From assembly GCA_036444495.1 (NCBI GenBank), contig JAZGBC010000088.1, forward strand, positions 1 to 11,872: a DNA stretch of 11,872 bases, written 5' to 3'. A program made the position numbers and the translations under genes. Every line of letters begins with the position of its first letter. Positions within the stretch are counted from its first letter, which is position 1. This document shows, piece after piece, positions 7,601 through 11,872 of the stretch. The DNA comes from JAZGBC01 sp036444495. Lineage in GTDB: Bacteria > Pseudomonadota > Alphaproteobacteria > Kiloniellales > J153. The notes below the pieces were generated by a model. The model saw only the letters and a program-made list of their open reading frames with translations. It had not been told where the DNA came from and ran no database searches.

Positions 7601-8280
7601 TGCTCTATGTCTTCCGGCTCATGGTGGACGACGACATTCCGCTGAACGGCGGCTGTCTCAAGCCGCTCAAGGTCATCATCCCCGAAGGTTCCATGCTGAA
7701 CCCCTCCTATCCGGCGGCCGTGGTCGCGGGCAACGTGGAGACCTCGCAGGCCATCACCGATACGCTTTTGGGCGCGCTCGGCCTGATGGGCGCCTGCCAG
7801 GGCACCATGAACAACTTCACCTTCGGCAACGACGCCGGATACCAGAACTACGAGACCATCTGCGGCGGCCATGGCGCCGGGCCCGGCTACGACGGCACCA
7901 GCGCCGTGCACACCCACATGACCAATACGCTGGCCACCGATCCGGAGATCCTGGAATGGCGCTTCCCGGTAATTCTCGAGTCCTTCTCGATCCGCCACGG
8001 TTCGGGCGGCGCGGGCCGGCACCGGGGCGGCGACGGGATCATCCGCCGGGTCCGCTTCCTGGAGCCCATGACCGCGGCCATCGTCTCCGGCCACCGGCGG
8101 GTGCCGCCCTACGGCATGGCGGGCGGCGAGCCGGGCAAAACGGGGCGCAACTACGTGGAACGCGCCGACGGCACGATCGAAGAGCTGTCGGGCACGGACA
8201 TGGCCGAGATGAACCCGGGCGACGTCTTCGTCATTGAGACCCCGGGCGCCGGCGGCTACGGCGCGGCCGGCTCCGGCTGA
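4630..8280 (+). CDS. Fused HyuA-HyuB hydantoinase/5-oxoprolinase family protein
   Basis: ATP-dependent ring-opening amidohydrolase of the 5-oxoprolinase/hydantoinase family, 1216 residues, matching single-chain 5-oxoprolinases (about 1200-1290) in which HyuA and HyuB are fused. The HyuA half shows FWIDRGGTFTDIV (20-32), KMGTTVATNALLERKG (82-97), the phosphate-binding FDMGGTSTDV (295-304), AGADPGPACY (356-365) and FGGAGGQHAC (464-473). The HyuB half begins near residue 705 (DPVMLEVFNNLFMSIAEQ) and includes PHIPVHLGSM (758-767), NTPYNGGTHLPDV (791-803), SRGHHAEIGG (823-832) and FTGTAPQQNSNFN (969-981). DRGGTFTD favours the oxoprolinase branch, but the substrate could also be another lactam, hydantoin or imide. 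The start is GTG at 4630; an in-frame GTG at 4651 with a G-rich stretch upstream is a plausible alternative. It is followed after 8 bases by npdG and so appears to lead the F420 operon. Confidence 0.9.
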   Translation: MSRWGSGVSKTNGSNGRWQFWIDRGGTFTDIVACKPDGGLITHKLLSENPERYEDAALQGIRDLLGIGADEDLPTEDIDAVKMGTTVATNALLERKGDRTLLLITKGFRDALRIGYQNRPKLFARQIILPDLLYECVVEVDERLTADGEVLVPIDLDGAREALEQAHRDGIGSVAIVFVHGYRHHAHEEAVAKIAREIGFPRVSVSHEVSPLMKLVGRGDTTVVDAYVSPILRRYVDRITQHLGGARLLFMQSNGGLADARFFHGKDSILSGPAGGVVGAVRTAGLGGYDKIISFDMGGTSTDVAHYVGEYERSFETLVAGVRIRAPMMRIHTVAAGGGSILHFDGARYRVGPDSAGADPGPACYRRGGPLCVTDANLMVGKIQPRFFPKIFGAGGDQPLDEKVVREKFAALAAEIEAATGDTRSPEQTAEGFLKIAVDNMANAIKQISIQRGYDVTEYTLNCFGGAGGQHACLVADALGITRVFVHPLAGVLSAYGMGLADLRVMRERAVEAILTDELVGEVESVMDEMQADGHEEIIRQGAEPDRIEVVRQVHLRYEGTDSPLIIDFADRATMVAAFETAHHQQYGFIAPEKRHIIEAATIEVIGGAAEVADPELEVPAGAGGPDKLAEVQTFMAGAPRSTAVYDRDQMKPGSKVSGPAVIIDANATTAVEPGWAAEVTQRDHLILTRVEPRLGQTGVGTEADPVMLEVFNNLFMSIAEQTGVVLQNTSYSVNIKERLDFSCAVFNAEGDLVANAPHIPVHLGSMSESVKTVAQQRRGTIKPGDVFMLNTPYNGGTHLPDVTVITPVFDKEGGDILFYVASRGHHAEIGGITPGSVPPNSKHIDEEGVLIDNFQLVSDGRLMEKETEELFMAAPYPTRNFHHNLADLKAQIAANEKGVQELHKMVEHFGLDVVHAYMKHVQDNAEESVRRVLGVLKDGEFCYEMDSGAKICVSIKVDRKKREAVIDFTGTAPQQNSNFNAPSAVAMAAVLYVFRLMVDDDIPLNGGCLKPLKVIIPEGSMLNPSYPAAVVAGNVETSQAITDTLLGALGLMGACQGTMNNFTFGNDAGYQNYETICGGHGAGPGYDGTSAVHTHMTNTLATDPEILEWRFPVILESFSIRHGSGGAGRHRGGDGIIRRVRFLEPMTAAIVSGHRRVPPYGMAGGEPGKTGRNYVERADGTIEELSGTDMAEMNPGDVFVIETPGAGGYGAAGSG

Positions 8281-8288
8281 GCGGGCCC

Positions 8289-8975
8289 ATGGCCGGTCCC
8301 CTTCCCACGCTCGCGATCGTCGGCGGCACCGGCGCGCTCGGTGGCGGCCTGGCCAAGCGTTGGGCGGCCAAGGGCTATCCGATCGTGATCGGTTCGCGCT
8401 CGGCGGAAAAGGCCGAGGCGGCGGCGCGCGCCCTCGCGGAGACGGGCGTGACCGGGCCGTTGCGCGGCCTGGACAACGCGGCGGCGGCCGCGGCCGGCGA
8501 CATCGTCGTCGTCACCGTGCCCTACGCGGCGCACCAGGCCACGCTTTCGGAGATAAAGGAGTCGGCCGAAGGCAAGATCGTGGTCGACGCCACCGTGCCG
8601 CTCAAGCCGCCCAAGGTGGCGCGCGCGCAGTTGCCGCCCGAAGGCTCGGCGGCCCAGGCGGCGCAAGCGTTTCTGGGCGAGCGGACCCAGGTCGTCTCCG
8701 CCTTTCACAACGTGGCGGCGCACAAGCTGGCCCAGGGCATGGAAATCGACTGCGACGTGCTGGTTTGCGGGGACAAGGCGGTGACCCGCGAGATGGTTAT
8801 CGTCCTCATTGAGGCGCTCGGCCTGCGCGGCCTGCATGGCGGGCCCCTGGCGAACTCCGCGGCGACCGAGGCGCTGACCTCCGTGCTGATCGGCATCAAC
8901 AAGCGTTACAAGGTGGACGGCGCGGGGATTCGCATCACCGGACTGGACCTGGACCAGCCTCCGGGCGATGACTGA
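8289..8975 (+). CDS. npdG: NADPH-dependent F420 reductase (F420:NADP oxidoreductase)
   Basis: Transfers hydride between NADP(H) and coenzyme F420; in bacteria with NPDG-type enzymes it usually makes F420H2 from NADPH. The 228-residue protein has the family's N-terminal Rossmann loop (AIVGGTGALGGGLAKRWA, 9-26), then IGSRSAEKAEAAA (34-46), whose Ser-Arg fits binding of the NADP 2'-phosphate. It also has VVTVPYAAH (74-82), KIVVDATVPL (96-105), QVVSAFHNVAAHKL (134-147), DVLVCGD (156-162) and GGPLANSAATEALT (184-197), all in the order seen in archaeal Fno and Rhodococcus NpdG. It begins 8 bases after the oxoprolinase stop with no strong ribosome binding site, which suggests coupled translation. 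Together with the cof genes it shows that the cell both makes and reduces F420. Confidence 0.92.
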   Translation: MAGPLPTLAIVGGTGALGGGLAKRWAAKGYPIVIGSRSAEKAEAAARALAETGVTGPLRGLDNAAAAAAGDIVVVTVPYAAHQATLSEIKESAEGKIVVDATVPLKPPKVARAQLPPEGSAAQAAQAFLGERTQVVSAFHNVAAHKLAQGMEIDCDVLVCGDKAVTREMVIVLIEALGLRGLHGGPLANSAATEALTSVLIGINKRYKVDGAGIRITGLDLDQPPGDD

Positions 8976-8989
8976 GGGGGGTACACGCC

Positions 8990-9760
8990 ATGCCCGCGCC
9001 TTCCCTCACCCTGACCGCCGTCCCCGGCATCCCTCTGGTCGAGCCCGGGGACGATCTCGCGGAGATTCTTATCGCCGCGCTGGAGAGCGCCCGACTCATG
9101 CCCGCCGGGCGCGACGTGCTGGTGGTCGCGCAGAAGATCGTCTCCAAGGCGGAGAACCGCTACCTCGACTTGGGCGCGGTCACTCCCTCGGAACGCGCGC
9201 GCGGCCTCGCCCGGGACGTGGACAAGGATCCGCGCCTGGTCGAGGTCATCCTGTCCGAATCGGAAGAGGTCGTGGCGCACAAACCGGGTGTCCTGGTGGT
9301 GGCGCACAAGCTCGGCTTGGTGCTGGCGAATGCCGGCGTCGACCGCTCGAACCTGGCCCCGCAGGAGGGCGCCGAACGGGTCCTGCTCCTGCCCAAGGAC
9401 CCGGACGCCTCGGCGGCCGCGCTCAGGACACGGCTCGAGGCGCGCTACGGCGTGAAACTGGGCGTGATCGTGAGCGATTCCGTCGGGCGCGCCTGGCGCA
9501 ACGGTGTCACCGGGATCGCCCTGGGCGCTGCGGGACTGCCGGCGCTTCGTGATATGATCGGCCGCAAGGACCTGTTCGGACGGACCTTGGACGTGACCCA
9601 GACCGGTTTCGCCGACGAGATCGCCGCCGCCGCCGCGCTGCTCATGGGCCAGGCGGACGAGGGCCTGCCCCTGGTGCTGCTTCGCGGCCTGAACTGGGCC
9701 GAGCCGGCGACGGATGGCCGTGCGCTGCTGCGCCCCAAGGTGGAGGACCTGTTCAGATGA
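8990..9760 (+). CDS. cofE: Coenzyme F420-0:L-glutamate ligase
   Basis: Adds glutamate residues to F420-0 using GTP, the last stage of F420 synthesis. The 256 residues match stand-alone CofE, with no C-terminal nitroreductase-like domain such as actinobacterial FbiB carries. Recognisable segments are AVPGIPLVEPGDDL (10-23), VLVVAQKIVSKAENR (43-57), SESEEVVAHKPGVLV (89-103), ANAGVDRSN (113-121), VIVSDSVGRAWRNGVTGIA (159-177) and TGFADEIAAAAALLMGQADE (205-224). GAGGGGGG about 8 bases before the ATG is a strong ribosome binding site, so this gene need not rely on coupling to npdG 14 bases upstream. It ends with an ATGA overlap into cofD. Confidence 0.95.
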   Translation: MPAPSLTLTAVPGIPLVEPGDDLAEILIAALESARLMPAGRDVLVVAQKIVSKAENRYLDLGAVTPSERARGLARDVDKDPRLVEVILSESEEVVAHKPGVLVVAHKLGLVLANAGVDRSNLAPQEGAERVLLLPKDPDASAAALRTRLEARYGVKLGVIVSDSVGRAWRNGVTGIALGAAGLPALRDMIGRKDLFGRTLDVTQTGFADEIAAAAALLMGQADEGLPLVLLRGLNWAEPATDGRALLRPKVEDLFR

Positions 9761-10767
9761 GCGCGGCGAAAGAGCCAATGGGCCCGGGGGGCCCGGTGCT
9801 CGCGCTCTGCGGCGGCATCGGCGGCGCCAAGCTGGCGCTCGGCCTTTACAAACACCTGGCGCCAGGCGCGCTCACGGTGGTGGTCAACACGGGCGATGAT
9901 TTCGAGCACCTGGGGCTGCACATCTCGCCCGACATCGATACCGTGCTTTACACCCTCTCGGGCAGCAGCAATCCCGAAACCGGTTGGGGCCGGGCAAACG
10001 AGACCTGGACCTTCATGGCGGCGCTCGAAGGCCTCGGCGGCGAGACCTGGTTCCAACTGGGCGACGGCGACCTGGCGCTGCACCTGGAGCGGACCCGCAG
10101 GCTGCACGCCGGCGAAAGCCTTTCGAACGTTTGTGCGGCCTTTGCCGGGCGTTTCGGGCTCAGCGCCCGCATCCTGCCCATGTCCGACGACCCCCTGCGC
10201 ACCCTCGTCCACACGCCGGACGGCCCCTTGCCGTTCCAGCATTACTTCGTGCGCGAGCGCTGCGCGCCGCGCGTGACCGGCATCTCCTTCGAGGGCGCGG
10301 AGGCTGCGCGGCCCAACCCGGACGTCCTGCGCGCGCTCGCCGACCCGGCGCTCGCCGCCGTCGTGATCTGCCCCTCCAACCCCTACCTCAGCGTCGACCC
10401 GATCCTGGCGCTTGCCGGCCTGCGCGCCGCACTTAGAAACTGCGCCGCACCGGTCGTCGCCGTTTCGCCCCTGGTCGGCGGGCGAGCGCTCAAGGGCCCG
10501 ACCGCCAAGATCATGCAGGAGCTGGGCGTGCCGGTCACCTCGCGCGCGGTCGCCGAGCATTACGGGGACCTCATCGACGGCCTGGTGCTCGACCGGGCGG
10601 ACGCGGCGGAGGCGGAGGAAATCTCCTTGCCCGCACGCGTCACCAAGACCGTCATGACCAGCCTCGATGACCGCATCGCCCTGGCGCGGGAAGTCCTGGA
10701 TTTCGCCGCCCAACTCGATAGGCGGAGCGCGCCCGCAGACCGCCTGCGCGAGGGTGCCGCGTCATGA
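9757..10767 (+). CDS. cofD: 2-phospho-L-lactate transferase (CofD/FbiA)
   Basis: Joins the phospholactyl-type unit from a guanylyl-diphospho intermediate to FO, giving F420-0 or its dehydro form. The 336-residue protein shows the CofD signature order: ALCGGIGGAKLALGLYKHL (16-34), VNTGDDFEHLGLHISPDIDT (43-62), the FO-pocket region WFQLGDGDLALHLERT (98-113), CPSNPYLSVDPILAL (205-219) and VGGRALKGPTAKIMQELG (240-257). The ATG lies inside the cofE stop (ATGA) with GGAGG 10 bases upstream. The first dozen residues (MSAAKEPMGPGG) look like a short non-conserved lead-in, and an internal ATG at codon 8 could also be used. The last ~16 residues are a loose charged tail. Confidence 0.96.
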   Translation: MSAAKEPMGPGGPVLALCGGIGGAKLALGLYKHLAPGALTVVVNTGDDFEHLGLHISPDIDTVLYTLSGSSNPETGWGRANETWTFMAALEGLGGETWFQLGDGDLALHLERTRRLHAGESLSNVCAAFAGRFGLSARILPMSDDPLRTLVHTPDGPLPFQHYFVRERCAPRVTGISFEGAEAARPNPDVLRALADPALAAVVICPSNPYLSVDPILALAGLRAALRNCAAPVVAVSPLVGGRALKGPTAKIMQELGVPVTSRAVAEHYGDLIDGLVLDRADAAEAEEISLPARVTKTVMTSLDDRIALAREVLDFAAQLDRRSAPADRLREGAAS

Positions 10768-11441
10768 CCCGGGGTGCGGCCTGGGCCCTGGTGCCCGTGA
10801 AGGAGCTCGACGCGTCAAAGGGGCGCCTGGCCGGCGTGCTCGACCCGGCGGCGCGGCGCGCCCTGTCGCTCGCCATGCTGGCCGACGTTCTCGATGCGCT
10901 CGCGGAGGTGCCGGCGCTGGATGGCGTGGCGCTCATCAGCCGCGATGCCGGGATCGTCGAAGCTGCGCGGGCGCGCGGCCTGCGCGTCATCCCGGAAACG
11001 GCTATGGGCTTGAACAGCGCCGTGGCCGAGGCGGCGCGGGTTCTCGCGGCCGAGGGCTGCGCAAGACTGCTCGTTCTGCCGGCCGACCTGCCGCTGGCCG
11101 ACGCGAGCGAGATCGGCCAGATTCTTACCGCGCAGCGCGCCGCGCCCGGTCTCGCCCTGGTCCCGGACCGCAAGGGGCTGGGCACCAACGCGCTCCTCTG
11201 CGCACCGCCGCAGGCGATTTCGCCCTGCTTCGGGGAGGACAGCTTCGCCCGCCACCAAGCGGCGGCGCGGGAGGCAGGAATCGACACCCGGGTTCTGCGC
11301 CTGCCCGGCCTGGGCCTCGACATCGACACGCCGGAGGACCTGCGCGCACTCATGGAAACGCCCGGTTCGACCCGGAGCCACGCCGTCCTGCGCGTGGAAC
11401 AGACGGTAGTGCCCGCGTGCGCGGCCGGAGACCGGCCATGA
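10764..11441 (+). CDS. cofC: 2-phospho-L-lactate guanylyltransferase (CofC/FbiD)
   Basis: Activates the three-carbon phospho-acid (2-phospho-L-lactate, phosphoenolpyruvate or 3-phosphoglycerate depending on lineage) with GTP for use by CofD. The 225 residues fit the nucleotidyltransferase fold: VPVKELDASKGRLAGVLDPA (10-29) with the nucleotide-binding lysines and arginine, MGLNSAVAEAAR (81-92), LVLPADLPLADASEI (103-117) with the metal-binding aspartate region, DRKGLGTNALL (135-145), CFGEDSFARHQAAA (155-168) and GLGLDIDTPEDL (182-193). The ATG overlaps the cofD stop by four bases, with AGGG about 9 bases upstream. Residues after about 198 form a low-similarity tail that overlaps the approach to the next gene. 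The preferred substrate cannot be told from this reading. Confidence 0.94.
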   Translation: MTRGAAWALVPVKELDASKGRLAGVLDPAARRALSLAMLADVLDALAEVPALDGVALISRDAGIVEAARARGLRVIPETAMGLNSAVAEAARVLAAEGCARLLVLPADLPLADASEIGQILTAQRAAPGLALVPDRKGLGTNALLCAPPQAISPCFGEDSFARHQAAAREAGIDTRVLRLPGLGLDIDTPEDLRALMETPGSTRSHAVLRVEQTVVPACAAGDRP

Positions 11442-11872
11442 CCCGCCTGTCCCGCGACCGGGCGCTTGCGCTCGCCGAGTGCACGGACCTCGAGGCACTC
11501 ATGGCGGAAGCGCGCGGACTGCGCGACCGCGGCCACGGCAGTCTCGTCACCTATTCACGCAAGGTCTTCATTCCACTCACCAAGCTGTGCCGCGACGTCT
11601 GCCATTACTGCACCTTCGCCGAGCCGCCGGGGCGAAACGGCGTCGCCTACCTCACGCTCGAACAGGTCTTGGAGATCGCACGCGCCGGCGCGGCGGCCGG
11701 CTGCAAGGAGGCGCTCTTCACCCTGGGCGACAAGCCGGAGCTGCGCTACCGCGCGGCGCGCGAGGCGCTGGCCCGCCTGGGACACGAGACCACGATCTCC
11801 TACCTGGCCGAGGCCGCGCGCCTGGTGTTCGAGGAGACCGGGCTGCTGCCCCACGTCAACCCGGGCGTCATG
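11438..11872 (+). CDS. cofG: FO synthase radical SAM protein, N-terminal part (CofG or CofG half of FbiC), partial
   Basis: Radical SAM enzyme that makes the deazaflavin chromophore FO from ribityl-diaminouracil and tyrosine together with CofH. The 145 residues in the window begin with a divergent stretch, then TYSRKVFIPLTKLCRDVCHY (38-57), where Cys51, Cys55 and Cys58 form the CxxxCxxC motif that binds the [4Fe-4S] cluster, then CKEALFTLGDKPELRYRAAR (89-108) and ETGLLPHVNPGVM (133-145). These match the start of mycobacterial FbiC as well as CofG. The gene runs off the right edge, so whether CofH is fused (FbiC) or separate cannot be decided. The ATG overlaps the cofC stop (ATGA), with GGAG 7 bases upstream. 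Confidence 0.94.
   Translation, partial: MTRLSRDRALALAECTDLEALMAEARGLRDRGHGSLVTYSRKVFIPLTKLCRDVCHYCTFAEPPGRNGVAYLTLEQVLEIARAGAAAGCKEALFTLGDKPELRYRAAREALARLGHETTISYLAEAARLVFEETGLLPHVNPGVM

Noticed and set aside
4591..8094. A 1167-codon open frame on the minus strand opposite the oxoprolinase gene
   Set aside because: It lies antisense to clear HyuAB motifs, and its His/Asp/Gly/Val-rich sequence is what the reverse frame of GC-rich coding DNA gives. Its length reflects scarce stop codons, not selection.
9445..10713. A 422-codon minus-strand open frame opposite cofE and cofD
   Set aside because: It spans the reverse of two well-identified genes and contains no recognisable domain.
1..11872. 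Signs of mobile elements, CRISPR arrays or tRNA/rRNA genes
   Set aside because: No spaced direct repeats, transposase motifs or tRNA-like folds were noticed, and coding density is continuous.

Overview
The window is about 11.9 kb of dense, GC-rich bacterial DNA holding two divergent operons around one AT-richer control region (4406-4629). High GC, ATGA stop/start overlaps and stand-alone (not FbiB-fused) F420 genes fit an F420-making Gram-negative, perhaps an alphaproteobacterium. That placement is an inference: there is no rRNA or marker gene, and other F420-producing phyla remain possible.

Left arm (minus strand, 4405 down to 1). A GntR/HutC-type regulator with a UTRA effector domain comes first. 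It is followed by the three subunits of a molybdenum hydroxylase (xanthine dehydrogenase/CO dehydrogenase-like family) in the order large, FAD, iron-sulfur. The [2Fe-2S] subunit is cut by the window edge. The large-subunit active-site loop reads PYRGVAR and lacks the cysteine of true aerobic CO dehydrogenase, so the substrate is probably an N-heterocycle, aldehyde or similar compound, not CO.

Right arm (plus strand, 4630 to the right edge). A 1216-residue fused HyuA-HyuB protein of the 5-oxoprolinase/hydantoinase family is followed 8 bases later by an F420:NADP oxidoreductase (npdG). After it comes a nearly complete coenzyme F420 cassette: cofE, cofD, cofC and the start of the FO synthase gene (cofG or the CofG half of fbiC). 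The last four genes are chained by 4-base ATGA overlaps. The spacing suggests one transcript of more than 7 kb led by the oxoprolinase-like gene.

How it may work together (inference): the Mo-hydroxylase could oxidise a ring carbon of an N-heterocycle to a lactam. F420H2, made by NpdG from NADPH, could feed an F420-dependent reductase encoded outside the window. The ATP-dependent HyuAB-like enzyme could then open the lactam or imide ring. A metabolite of the route may be the ligand of the GntR regulator that controls both arms. The most interesting aspect is this physical coupling of a lactam/hydantoin-opening enzyme and a Mo-hydroxylase to the synthesis and recycling of F420 in an apparently Gram-negative organism. 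No RNA genes, CRISPR arrays, insertion sequences or phage genes were seen.
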